Under the pieces are notes generated by a model. It saw only the letters and a list, made by a program, of their open reading frames with translations. It was not told the DNA's origin and did not search any database. Source: Lophius americanus (Eukaryota; Chordata; Actinopteri; Lophiiformes; Lophiidae). From it: a stretch of 64,000 nucleotides of DNA. Numbering within the stretch: the first letter of the stretch is position 1; the number at the start of each line of letters is the position of its first letter. This document shows positions 24,451 to 36,134 of the stretch, in pieces. The position numbers and the translations under genes are program-made. Where the stretch lies: NCBI GenBank assembly GCA_037951165.1, contig JBBDHG010000057.1, positions 12,116,001 through 12,180,000 of the forward strand, given 5' to 3'.

Positions 24451-26834
24451 TAACGACGAAAAAGTGAAAAATAGAACAGAATAGAAAAACTTTATTCATT
24501 CCCACAGATGAATGGCTGCATAAGTATTATATGTGAATGTAAGGCCTCTATGAAGATGCCAGTTTTTCATTCCATCACTCTTCTCCAGATTCAAAAACTC
24601 AAAAAACCCCATTGCTTTGTGTCAGCTATAGTTGACTGATTGTCGAAAAGCAAAGGGTCAAAGGTCGAATCTGCATTGCGGAAGAGCAGTACCTCAGGTC
24701 ATCCCTCTCATTCTTGGAGATTCCTCCCTTCGCCAAGATAAGATATGTGACTTTGACAAAAGGGAGGAGATGTTCTCAGTATGTGCAATAACCTGATGGT
24801 AAGCCAGCTATCTGCTGCGTCTCAGAGGAGCTCAGGGGTTGTGTGACGCTTGCAGAATGTTCAGACAAGCAGAGACACCACAAAGTGCTCTACAGCAGAG
24901 GAAGGAAATTAATCATCAGGACATGAAATCTGGAAAAATATTCATTTTGCACGATCGCTTCGTCACTGATGTCGATGGTGCTCGAACTCGCTCTTTGGAG
25001 CTGACGTCAGTCCTTGGACTCGATGTCTCATATATCCGGGTCCTGTCTAAATGGCCCACCCAGCTGATCCATCTCTCGATCCTGTCTTCATTCCTCTATC
25101 TGTCACTTTCAAACACTCCTAGTGATTTAAAAGAGGAGGTTGGCTACTCAACTTGTGCCGACGTTGATGTCCATGAGCTTCCCATAGCTGCTGCTGCCTG
25201 TTTATCATCTCCTGCAGAACGATTACATAACTGTGTTTATACAAAGTGGAGGAAGAGCATTCCTGTCTGGGTGTGTTATTTACCAGTAGGGGACAGTAGC
25301 CAACTAAGGGAACGTCACGGATCTGACATATGCAAGCGCACTTGCTGCATGCGCTGAAATACACACGAGATGTACATCCACAAGTACACACATAAACATC
25401 CTACAGTTTCTTGAAGAGGTTGATGAGCAGAAAAAGTTCCACTTTGTGTGAACCGACTGAGTGAATTAACCTTGTGTCTTCAAAGGTCAGCTGTATAAAA
25501 CCATTAAAAAGAGGTGTTTTGACTTGCAGCCATGACACATGAGCCACATGTGTCCAGATACTAGAAAACATATTTTTAAGTTTTTGCATGTGTATCGGCG
25601 CAAAGTTCCAGAGGAAGTGTGTGTTTGCCTTTAGACTTATTTTCCACCATCAGATTTCCTCTGACTGTTTTCCTTACCTCCATGACTCGGGTAATTGATT
25701 GGCGTGGGTTACACAGTAATAATCTGAGCGTGAGTTGTCTGGGGCACGCTCTGCTTTGATGGCTGACGTGTGGACCAGAGTTTAAGAGGAAGATCATCAG
25801 TGCTACTCAGGAGAAGACATTCATTAGAGGTGAGAAGCAATCTGTGTGAGTTATGGACTTGGTTAACTCCTTCTTTGCCTCATGATAATAACTCGCAAGG
25901 CTTTCTTTTCCATCTGTTGCGCTTCCTCTTGGACTTTAATGACATGTCTTCAGTGTTTTTCCTGACTGAGAGTTTACGTCTTTGCACATTCTGGACCCAC
26001 TGGGGACACATTTTTAGTTTTTTCTTCCAAATACCTCCCATAATTCGAATGTAGGGAGTTCTGCCCAGACAATCTTTTCTGCAAAAACACATTTATCATA
26101 GCAAATCAGTGAATTTATAAATAAAATATACTGTTTCCACCATATTAACAGAGTATTATGTATTAGATGCAAACAAGTCCTCCTTTAGCCTGAGAATGGA
26201 TTTTTCTCAAAGAAGATAGATAGTGGGCTGGTAATAGTGAATCTTGTGTGGCTAATTGTGCTTGAAAAATGAGGCATTCATTGTTATGGCACCCAGCAGA
26301 CTACTAGAGGCCACTTCCATCCCCGTGGTATGTGTGAAAGTAATAAACCCAAATTGAGCGTGAATGTCAGTGGAGCTGCTGGACCCCGATGAACTGAACT
26401 ATTGTTGAGTTAAAGCCTATGCAGGTTTGAGTCCCGTCAAGTGCTGAAAAGCTGAATAAACATTCCTTTAAACAGTGCATATGTACAATCACAGTGGTCT
26501 TATTAATTAAATAAAATGTGTCTCATGCCAAAGGTTTATCAGGAATACTACTTATCAAAATTTGGTGTAATTGTTTGAGAGGATATGATTGATAGTACTT
26601 TCTTACTCGATGCTGTTGCTACCCAGGTGCAGGTAGGACTTGTTCTTTTCAGGTGGATATGTTGCAGAGCTATACAGATACAGCACTGTTTATGTAACCA
26701 GCAATGCGTCTGCGGCATGAAGCTATGGCTATTTGGAAACACAGGGAGAGGAGTGGAATTTGAAGCACGCAGTCAAACCTTCAGACAACGTGAAAATGAT
26801 ACTGAACCTTCAGGTGTCAAAAGATGAGCCGCTT
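24451..26834. other. No recognisable gene; one long featureless frame
   Basis: The longest frame is 172 codons on the plus strand (24839-25357), which starts from TTG or an internal ATG. It has no recognisable domain, and an opposing frame of 90 codons overlaps it. I do not call it a gene. TGACGTCAG occurs near 25003. The rest is unrecognised noncoding DNA. Confidence 0.35.
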
Positions 26835-27250
26835 TTACGGACACACTGTTCCGTTTTGAGGTTTAAGTGGCAGAAAGACGATCAAGAAACCTCTGCGAAA
26901 CCAATGAGGAAAAGATGATGACTATATTGTTGCTGGCTACCTGCTTTAAGTTTTGACAAATGGAGGATCATATTTACTTTTTAGCATAAGAAAAAAAACA
27001 GAGTATATATAAGCTCGCCGTCAAAGGAAACATGAGGACCCGACTTGTGAAACCCTTGAGGTAAATTTGGCGGGGTTCATCCAGTCAAGCTGGAGGATTC
27101 ACCTCCGCAGGCAAGGGATGGCCCCTTGGGAAGGTCGGGGGGAAGGTCGCTTGCATGTTGAGCTGCAATTGGATGGATCTCACCAGTTTACCTCTCAACT
27201 GTTTCACAAGTTTTGTCGTCTTCAAAATTCTGACCTACAACTTTACAGAA
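26835..27250 (+). repeat. Repeat family B (TTAA element), partial copy
   Basis: Shared blocks with the copies at 35.0-36.1 and 42.1-43.0 kb: GAGGAAAAGATGATGA, TTGTTGCTGGCTACCT, 'TTTTGACAAATGGAGGATCA', GCCGTCAAAGGAAACATGA, and CACCAGTTTACCTCTCAACT with GTTTCACAAG. Neither inverted end is preserved here. Confidence 0.7.
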
Positions 27251-30200
27251 TAAATAAGAAAATATAATTTCTAAATATATCTATATATCTATATCAACAC
27301 ATGACAGGATACTGATGACAATCTGATAGTTTGGGATATTGAATTTTCAAAGATAGATCCTATACATAATGTTTAACAGACATACATAAATCCACGTTTA
27401 AGTCTTTATTCCTCAATGATCCTCCTGAAATGTTAAATGAACAAATATAGAATACGCAAATGCTGAAAATCAATAAGAATTGTAAATATTCCTCTTATAG
27501 CTAACAGCTATCTTACAACTAGTACCATGCAATTTTTGTTATATATGCTCAATATTGGATATCAATGGTGAAAATAATGTTTTTAATGTGATATATGGCA
27601 GAGTAAACATGTTGACCTTTAAGGTTTATCAACTCATAAAAAATTACATTTGAATTTATACATTTTCAAATGCTTCTCAAGGTAAATAGGAGATCAATGT
27701 TGAACAATTAATACAAACATGTATTTAATTTAATTATATTTTGAATTGCCTAAAAGCCCTAATATAAAACCATGAATTTATATATATGGGATATTATAAA
27801 AAAAAAAATAGATAAAGTATTTTCAAAAAATAAAACAAATCAGCAAGCTTTCACGTTCAGCCTTTTGAAAAGCTGTATGATTATTTTTCCAGCTGGCCTG
27901 GATACGTATTTTTGAGGAAATTAACAGCGGCCAGTGAAATTGTGAAACTCTAACCCAGTTTCCTGTGTGATAGTTCAGTTTTGTCCACACCTGTCCACTA
28001 GCTAAAGCACATTGGTAGTTTCCAATGTGGTTCATTAAGGACACAACACTTTCTGCATCTTTCTGCAAAACTGTCGACAAGGTGAGTCAATGTGTTGAGA
28101 TATTGATGTCACCGTGGACACAAACAACCACTGATAGGCAGACATAAACAGCGAACCCCCTCTTTAACAGGTTTGACTAATAACATCCTTCTTTAGTTTA
28201 TGTAGAAATATTCATACAAATCCTGCCCTGAGACTTGGAGGAATGTAAATTGCTACCCAAATGGTTTCACTGGTAGATCGTTACCTTAATGGCAAGTACT
28301 TAGGCAACCAAATATATTTTCCTTTGCTCTAAACATCTTGTGACTCAAGGCCCAGCCTTGTGTTCATTGTTCCCAAAAACATTGTTAGTTATGCAAACTG
28401 CTCTGCCGTGCAGCCTCAGGGTAAAACTAACAGCATTACCTCGTGCATTCATATGTGACCAGTTCCCAGATCTAATCAGGTGACATATTTTGCACCTGGG
28501 TGGGTTGTTGCGTAATAGACTAGTCAGGCTTTAGTTTGTCATGACATATGAAGTCACGTTTTCATACGCACATTGTGCATTGTTAGCCCGGTCCCTGCTG
28601 TGCCTCCTAGTTGCTCACGAGACCATTTCCCTGAGAAAGTCAGAATCCTAGCAGAGACACGTCACCACTCTACCCTCTAGAGAGAGAAAACGAGAGACAG
28701 AGGGTCCTTAAGAACAGAGAGCACAGAGGCTACTCCAAGACTCAGTGAATTAATTAAAAACTACAGCTCCGATCAGTGCCCAAATGAGTACAGCGTTTTA
28801 TGACTCAGACATTATAATCTTAATCTTAATCTTATTCATCTTGTCTTCTGTATACCATTCACCTTTCAATTCACACGTAAGAAGCATGACAGTCCGATCC
28901 TGATCTGATGATCCCTATTAAACTGACCAATCTGCAAACTTCCTCTTCGGAACTTGGCATGAACCAAAATGCGGAACTTCTCTACTATAAATGCTATGAC
29001 TGCCCCACCACAACTTCCCCTCTGATATCATCGCTGACGCCAGTCGAGGTCATCACACCTGCACTACGCCCTCTGTTTCCATAGAAGAGATTGGGCAGAT
29101 GATGGAAATCGCAGCAAGGAAGAGGAAAGGGGCTTTTCAGATGCTATTTATTGACAAGGTAGTGGCTCATTAGGAAACAATAGGGAAGTAAGTGGTGGGC
29201 TGACTAATGCTGAGCCACACAATGTGATTCAACGTCCTGGTCATTTAAAGTAAGTCGTATGATGCTTGGAGTAATTGTGTCACCCTCAAGGGGTTAGAGG
29301 TGCTAAGAAACACCCTTAATTACCACAAAGACAGCAAATGATGTCAGTCTTTGACTGATAAAACATTATATTTAAATAAAATATATTTAAAAAAATTCTA
29401 AATGTATTTTATTTAAGATTTTGCTTATAAAGCATGAGAAAAACATACAGATGCTAAATCAATCAGTTTGAAAAAAACACATGCTGAGAGCAGTGCAGTA
29501 CAGAACAGTCCGATATGACTAATTCCTAGGTTCCTTCTCATTATGATCAATAAGAGCTTCCCAGATGTCAAGAGACTTGGGAGGGTTTACCATATTTCTT
29601 CAAGATACACACAGGATATGATTTTTGATATGAAGTTTGTTTTTACAAGCAGATGACAGGAGTTTATTCATCATTCTCATAGTCAGCATAGTCTCATAGT
29701 CCTCTGCTGACGGATGCTTATTGGGCGGCAGATGAAAATCGTGAAGTGCCTCCTGACATTTGGGATTCATTTGGAGATGTAGTCTGGGAAAGCACGTTGC
29801 TCAAAAGGGGACAGACTGATGGTGATGATGTGCTTGATCCTAGAGAAATTCTGAAAGTAATGGCCCATTTCCACCAGAGAGCTGATCATGTTATTGCTCA
29901 ATAGAGGGTTTTTTCTCGGATCTCGGATTAATGCCAGTACTACAACGTAACTGTTGGTCAACCTCCGTAGGAGCACTGCTCGTATTGCAACGCTGAACAT
30001 CCAGGGTTTGACATTGAACAGCTTGACCTGGATGTCAATCTCAACAATAAACTGGACTGGTCAGAAAACACAGATGTCCAAGAAAGAAAAAAGGCCGCCT
30101 CTACATGAGGAGGGAGGGGAAACCGATAAACCCTTTATGTTGTGATCATCCCAAACCTGATAAAAACACATTCATTTGATTTGTGGATTACAAAATAATA

Positions 30201-30334
30201 CATCACTAAACTTCACCTGTACAAAGAAAACTAGGCCTACGCTATCGACCCATACTGCAAGGGAATATCCCCGAAAAGTGCCCCATCCCCCTGCATTATA
30301 AAAGCAATCCCTACAATGGAACTCCTCAAATTAA
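27251..30334. other. No recognisable gene
   Basis: AT-rich at the start (27251-27800), then mixed-composition DNA. The stretch at about 29120-29345 has higher sequence complexity and a moderately AT-poor composition that could fit a conserved noncoding element, but I cannot test that. No domain in any frame. Confidence 0.35.
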
Positions 30335-30720
30335 ATTAAAAGTTGACAGAAAAAATGTGTTTTTTGTAAAAAAAAAAAAAGCTCCCCCTAGTGAGTGAAA
30401 AGTGAACATTTAGAGTAGAGAATAATATATACAAGATATACAATATATATCTTCTTGAGTTGATTCACAAAAACCAGAGCTCGACTAAATTGGACCAAAG
30501 GTTGAGAAATTATGGGCTGAAAACTTTTGAAGCTGAAGCTGGATATAAAGCTCCCCTAAATGTTGGAAATACAAATTCAATAACATTTCCCAAAATGAAT
30601 CCAGTTCCTCCTCATACTAAGGTTTATGTAGGTATAAAATTTTAAATTGATCCATGAGATGGTTTTTGATTAATTTCTGGAAAACAGACATTTCTAGGTT
30701 TCTAGGGAGTGAGATGTAAC
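30335..30720 (+). repeat. Unclassified repeat family A, copy 2
   Basis: Blocks in the same order as at 21.4-23.0 kb: GTGTTTTTTGTAA and a poly-A run, AGCTCCCCCTAGTGAGT (30380), 'TCTTCTTGAGTTGATTCAC', a second AGCTCCCCTAAATG (30549), AAGGTTTATGTAGG, and GATCCATGAGATGGTTTTTG. Here the LINE seen in copy 1 is absent, which gives the empty-site comparison. Confidence 0.72.
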
Positions 30721-30796
30721 TCTGCATTAAACCCATCTCTGAGTGCTCCCTCAGAGATGGGTTTAATGCAGATACATGGGTTTAATGCAGATACAT
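30721..30796. repeat. Perfect 23-bp inverted repeat plus 19-bp tandem duplication
   Basis: Left arm 30721-30743 and right arm 30750-30772 are exact reverse complements with a 6-base loop (TGCTCC). The right-arm sequence GGGTTTAATGCAGATACAT is then repeated directly at 30778-30796. It sits at the junction of two tandem family A copies. Confidence 0.95.
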
Positions 30797-30984
30797 TTCA
30801 CGTTCATAGTTAGGTCAGAAAAAGTGTTTTGTAAAAAGTCCCCCTATTTAATATAGTAAAACATTGCATACCATATAGATCTCCTCGACTAGATTAATAT
30901 GCACCAAATTTGGAATCAATGGGCTAACTGTTGAGAATATATGTGTCAAAAACTTTCAAATGTATCTTTTATAAGTCATATTCA

Positions 30985-31232
30985 GTCATTCAGAGTACAA
31001 CATAGTGAAATTCTTTCTGGGCATTTCACCCATCCCGGAGGGAACAGTGTGCAGCTCCTGTGAAGCGCCCATATCTTGTATGAAACCCAAAAACCTGTGA
31101 AGCGCCCGGTGAGCATTTTGGGTTCAGGGTCTTGCTCAAGGACCCTACGGCATGTAGACCTGCTGGGGTTCAAACCGGCCATCTTTTGATGCTCTGATTA
31201 GGAGATGGCCCTACCCAATCAGCTACAGCCAA
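30985..31232 (-). mobile_element. tRNA-derived SINE inside repeat family A
   Basis: Read on the minus strand: GGCTGTAGCTGATTGGGTAG (A-box region), GGTTTGAACCCCAGCAGG (B box), TCCTTGAGCAAGACCCTGAA, GGCGCTTCACAGG... It is the same family as 10850-11075. A partial direct repeat of AAACCC...CCTGTGAAGCGCCC-like text within the body (31059-31110) suggests an internal duplication. Confidence 0.85.
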
Positions 31233-31349
31233 CCTCAAAATCAATGCAGCTTTTCCCACACTAAGGTCCATATGTAGATTCTCATTCATCCAGGTCAAGC
31301 TTCTCAGTTCAAGTTTATGTAGCTGTAAAATTTGAAAAGTAGCCGTGAA

Positions 31350-31390
31350 GCGATAGCTCATAAACCGTGAAACGGTTTATGAGTTATCGC
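31350..31390. repeat. 19-bp-arm hairpin in family A copy 3
   Basis: Arms 31350-31368 and 31372-31390 pair with one mismatch around a 3-base loop; the inner 12 bases (CTCATAAACCGT) pair perfectly. Copy 1 has the GAGTTATC arm but not its partner, so the palindrome is specific to this copy. Confidence 0.93.
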
Positions 31391-31440
31391 GTTAACACGA
31401 AGGATCTGCAACGGTGCCAACGTTGATGAATCCATAATAT

Positions 31441-33604
31441 CCCTGACTTTATTCGGGGATTTTTAGCAATAGACAGGGGATAAGCACGGTTGTTTCATTG
31501 CAAAATGGTTCTGAGAAGCATTCAAGAGATCTCTACACCTTAAATCTCCATAGTTTCTAGCGTACACCAAAGCGATCCAGATGGACTAGCAATGATAGTA
31601 TGAGGAAAACTAAGAATCTTAAATTCCGGGGATTAGCTGTTAATTTGATGAAACTAAAACTGAGTTCAGCAACCTTCAGGCTGTTAGGTGTAGAGATTTT
31701 GGTCTGGACTCAGAGGCAGACTCAGGTTTACAGTGAGTTCAATGAAAAAGTTGGCGGGAGAGCTGGGGAAGTGAGGGAAGCAGGCAGAGAGGGAGTATTA
31801 TGAGGGCTGGATCTGGTGGTGACTGAAACGATTTGGGTTGCAGGGCTTAAAAAGATCTGGAAGATTTGAGATGCTCGGAAGGGGCCTCCACATCGGTTAA
31901 TGAACATTCTGGCGAGGAATAGTTGGAGAGCTGGTGTTCATATATTGCAGGATGATGACATGATTGGAGCCTGGCCAGTTGTCAGGTGTGTGTCTGCATC
32001 CACATTCACACAAAGGGAGTGAGAGACAGGGAAAATAAAAGCACCGGGGAGAGAACAAGGAGTCAGGGATGATCCGTGGAACAGACGTAGTGGAACAGAA
32101 ATCCTCTGCTTCCCCTTCCTTTGTGCTCATTGCAATCATCAATGCAAATATGAATGCACATTGGTATAGGGATGTTTTAATTTTACGGGCTGAAAATGAT
32201 TGCTCAACATAGACAGTGAATATTGGGACTTTACTGCCAAACATACAGTAAACTTGAAGAATAGTTAACTGTAGCTTTGCAAGTGGCCTTCAATGTATGC
32301 AAAACTGACACAGGGATGAGCAATCTAGGATAAAAATGTGAATCAAAGGAACAACATGTCAAATTATAAATCAGAGTAAGAAAAATTATTTTACCAGGGG
32401 AAGCATTCCCTTGAAAATATGAAGGCTCCAGAGAAGATTAACACCAGTGGTGGAATCTGATTGGATAGAAGAAAGCTCTAATTTCTATGAGCTCACTGTA
32501 AACAGCCAGGAAGAGAGACACGGTGAATTTACATTAATAGAGTAACCGGAATTTAAAACAAAACAAAAAATAATGTCAACATAGTCTCAATTTAAATGTT
32601 TATCAAATTATGAAAATATAATTTTCTGATTCTGACAGTGTCTAGGCCTGGACAGAAGACCATGATTGCCATGACTGCCCACCACGGTCAAATATAAAGC
32701 TTGCACAGGTTTAGTGAAAGTCTCATACAAATACCAGTAGCATGAGCCTACTTGTTCTACTGAAACACACTTCTTTCTAAATTTTCTTCGGCTGCAGGTA
32801 GACATTAACCCAAAATGTTCATGAATGTGAAACAAAAGTTCTCATTTCATGAATCAGGAGTCTCAGTCCATTTCACTCCAGCAGGGGGAAACCAGTTGAG
32901 TGTCAGCTACAGATATCCATTATATCATAAGTACCACAATAAAACATTGATTTTTCAATGTGAACCCTGTTAAAATAAACTCACACCAGGACTCGGGGGG
33001 ATCAAATATGTAATAGTTATATTGATGCAAAGAAGGCCTTGTCATTCTTGGTTGTCGGCTGGATTGTAGGATGACTAACAGAGCCTTGGGTGAGGAACTC
33101 TGGTTATAATCAGATACAAAAGTGGTTGGAGAAAGGGAGATTGGAAATATATTCGGAAGAGAGCCCAGAACAGGCCTTAAAAGCAATCATTACAATTGTA
33201 AAATCAATTCTTATAATAAATGGAAGCAGATGAAGAGAAGCTAAAAATAGAGTAAATGTGTTTTCCTAATGTGTTGTTGTATTTCAGCACATTCTTCAAA
33301 TGCTATGCATGTGTTGTTTAATTGATTTGATTGATTGAATGATTGAAAGACATTTTCTTAAATGCGTGTGTCTATTTGCTTGTCTTTTCTTAAGTTGCAG
33401 GGCGCTTTCCCCTGTTGGCCACCTTACAAAACCACTATAGAACATTTTGAACTCCAAGGAAATCTTTTTTTTCAGGAAGTACGGTCTTTGACGCCGCTTT
33501 CTGTTCATTTATTCTGTTCATTTATCCCACCCCAGCTTATGATTTAGTAACAGACTGGATGGTCTGTCCTCTGATGGTTGCCCAGCTAACTTTGGGCTCA
33601 GTGG
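31441..33604. other. No recognisable gene
   Basis: Mixed noncoding DNA. A minus frame of 115 codons (31897-32244) has no known motif. No nameable repeat. Confidence 0.35.
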
Positions 33605-33665
33605 TAATGCGTTTTGGGCGGCTGTAGTTCAGGAGGTAAAGTGGTGATCATCCATTCAGAAGATC
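33605..33665 (+). mobile_element. SINE head, truncated at a telomere-like tract
   Basis: GGCTGTAGTTCAGGAGGTAA (A-box region) and CATCCATTCAGAAGATCAA match the 5' end of the tRNA-derived SINEs in this window. The B box and body are absent: the sequence passes directly into CCCTAA repeats. Confidence 0.7.
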
Positions 33666-33683
33666 AACCCTAACCCTAACCCT
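33666..33683. repeat. Short interstitial telomere-like tract (CCCTAA)n
   Basis: Three CCCTAA-type units directly joined to a truncated SINE head on the left and to CTGTTCAGGAGG on the right, which partly echoes the SINE text TAGTTCAGGAGG. Confidence 0.88.
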
Positions 33684-34990
33684 GTTCAGGAGGAGATCGG
33701 AATCTTCTCACCATATGAGAAAACTCCTCTAAGACTGGTCCATGTTCTTTCTTTTCAACATGGAGAAAGCTGATCAGAGCTGTATCTTTATTTTAATTTA
33801 TGTTCGGTGCCTTAGAGGGAGAGAAATAATTTTATATAATTCAAATTTGATAAAATGAGAAAATTCTCTCAGGCCCCACAGTGTTAAATGATACCTATTG
33901 GTAGATCATCCAGAATTCTCTGTGTTCACAGAAATTAAATTTTTTTTTATTTTGGGCTTTGAATAATGTGGGATTGTTCAGTTTTAAGTGGCTCCTCTGT
34001 GTTGAGTCTGTGGACCTTGATACTGATATTATATCTAATCCTTTGGAGACTTCGGCACTTGTGCTGAGTGGTGACTGGAGCCTTTCATTTTCTGTAAAGC
34101 TGAGGTCAGAGGTTAGACAAAGATCCACAATCAGGAGGTGTTGTTGGAACTGGAACCTCTCTCGTTATTGGTCTTCTCTCTGTGTTGACACAGTGGTCTT
34201 GGTTTTCATGAATTATCATCCAGTTTGGATCAGATATTTTATACTAAACGCTGACAGTATTACTATAAACTTTGTGAACCACCAATCCAAAACAAGACTG
34301 AGGCATCAACTGAAACCTCAACAAGTTATTGTCAGATAGTTAGTAAGTTGAGAGTTTCCTGAGATCCTCTCAACATTTCCAGAAATCTGTGAGGACATAA
34401 AGCACAGCCTCGATTCACTCCAAATAGGGCTTAACTTAGCAGTTAAAATTATCACTGACTTGTGCCTTTGGCACTACATCTTGATGCGAAAAGGATGCCA
34501 GGAAAGGAAATGGTTCTCCAAAACCAAAAGAAAATCAACAGAAAGAGCTTCTCTTGCTCAGAGAGCAGGAACCTGGACTATCAGCAATGTTGGAATGTTG
34601 AGTTTCTGGACTGAGAGTCGAGACTGGCAGGAAAATGTCTCCGCTGCTCTAAGAGGCAGTCCTCTGAAGTCACGGTTTAACCCCTTGGATTCTGAGATCA
34701 TTCTGGCATGAACTCTAACCCTGAATGTCAATGTCAAGGCATCACCCCTACAACGTGTTATTTCTTCACCTTAACATACTATATTCTGATACTGAAACCC
34801 CAAAAACAGGTAGGGTAGAGTTGGGGATCATGCGGTTGTGGTTGCTATAATATAATTGCTATATATAATACACTTTGTATGATGAAGAAGAAAACAGCAC
34901 ACTTCAACACGAACATAAAAACATGTTGTAGTTTTACTGACTGTTGTCAAGCCTTTATTGCTTAAGTAGTAGTGCCCACGCTTGAAAATA
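33684..34990. other. No recognisable gene
   Basis: A plus frame of 126 codons (33959-34339) is open but has no recognisable domain, and a 77-codon minus frame overlaps it. Unassigned noncoding DNA. Confidence 0.35.
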
Positions 34991-36134
34991 AAAGCAAGTG
35001 TGTAAAGTTTAGGGATATCTCTTTGAATATATCAAATCAAATCAAATTTTATTTATATAGTGCAAATTAACAAAAAAATATTGTCCAAAGGTGCAGGTAG
35101 AGACAAAACACTTTATTAATTATTCTACAGTGACCCAACAAATTCCTTCATGAGCAGGAACTTGGCGACAGTGGCGAGAAGATTATGCTTTGGAATATAT
35201 TGAATATGACACTAAATAAACACAATTTCTTGTGTGTATAATCAGCTGAAAAATAAATATTGTTTATGGTTCTTTTCCATTTGCTGCCGTGTTTGTACAG
35301 TTGCCTAGAATGGACAAACTGAACTCTGGTTCAGGAGAACTTTTCATGTTTTAGGGTTGAGTAACAGAAAGACAATGAAGAAATGTTTCTAAACTAATAA
35401 AAAACTTAATTATAAACCCATGAGGAAGAATATGATGAATACTTTGTTGCTAAATTATTGTTTTAACGTTTGACAAATTGAGGATCATGCTTACTATTTT
35501 ACACAAGAAAACCAACTGACAGTGAAACCTTGCCGTCAAATGAAACATGAAGACTTGAATCAAAAAGCGGTAAATGGTGAAGTCTGTGCAGTCTGTTGAG
35601 GTGGATTTAACTCGGCAGGTGACATACGACCAAATTTCTCTCGGTACCTGAAGCTTTATAGCATCCCTGGAAAGCAGGGAGGTCCTGGAGTTGTCTGTCA
35701 CCCGCCATGTTGAATTCCCTGACTGGACTGCATGAACCTCACCAGTTTACCCATTATCTGTTTCACAAGTCAGGTATGTAAGCTTCCCTTCACTGGCGGT
35801 GAGATTTGAAACTCTCCAGTTATTTTTTATTATGCTAAATGATAACTTTTGACCCCTTCTTGATGGTACGGAACCACCTTAAAGGTACCACAAAGTGGAA
35901 CAAATGATATAAACGAAGCTTTGAACTTTAATTTTTCAGAGTTCATGACTAAATATATTCTCCAAATATATCTAGCAAAGGAACGTCATCACTTTGCAGG
36001 ATATTTGATGATATCTTTTTGACCCTTGAATGCCACCATAGATACTTTGTTAGGGAGGGGCCTGCTGATATGTGATATAAATTGCAGTCTGTAACCTAAC
36101 TGCTAGATGCCTCTACATTTTACACCCAACTCCT
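34991..36134 (+). mobile_element. Nonautonomous TTAA-type DNA transposon, family B copy with insert
   Basis: The left end AAGCAAGTGTGTAAAGTTTAG (34991-35012) and the right end CTACATTTTACACCCAACTC (from 36113) are imperfect inverted repeats of the same type as the better copy at 42.1 kb. TTAA follows the right end (36135-36138); the left flank is AATA, probably decayed. Internal blocks CACCAGTTTACCCATTATCT with GTTTCACAAG, and GATATGTGATATAAATTGCA, match the other copies. An antisense L2-type fragment lies inside at 35033-35188. No transposase is encoded. Confidence 0.72.
35033..35188 (-). mobile_element. L2-type LINE 3' fragment nested in family B
   Basis: CAAATCAAATTTTATTTATA (reverse complement of a LINE tail), then CACTTTATTAATTATTCTAC, TTCCTTCATGAGCAGG and TTGGCGACAGTGGCGAGAAG. 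It is flanked by near-identical TTTGAATATAT (35022-35032) and TTTGGAATATAT (35189-35200), a likely target-site duplication. Confidence 0.75.

Larger units (their letters stand above)
30797..31440 (+). repeat. Unclassified repeat family A, copy 3 (split by a SINE)
   Basis: It starts with GTCAGAAAAAGTGTTTTGTAA and AGTCCCCCTAT, continues through CTCCTCGAC and ATGCACCAAATTTGGAATCA, is interrupted by an antisense SINE at 30985-31232, and resumes with AATGCAGCTTTTCCC, CACACTAAGGTCCATATGTA and GTTAACACGAAGGATCTGCA, ending near CCCTGACTTTATTC. Confidence 0.7.

Noticed and set aside
24839..25357. 172-codon plus-strand frame, the longest outside the GT array
   Set aside because: No recognisable domain, starts from TTG, overlapped by an opposing 90-codon frame, and no matching exon context. 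Length alone is compatible with chance.
33959..34339. 126-codon plus-strand frame
   Set aside because: No domain recognised, and a 77-codon frame overlaps it on the other strand.
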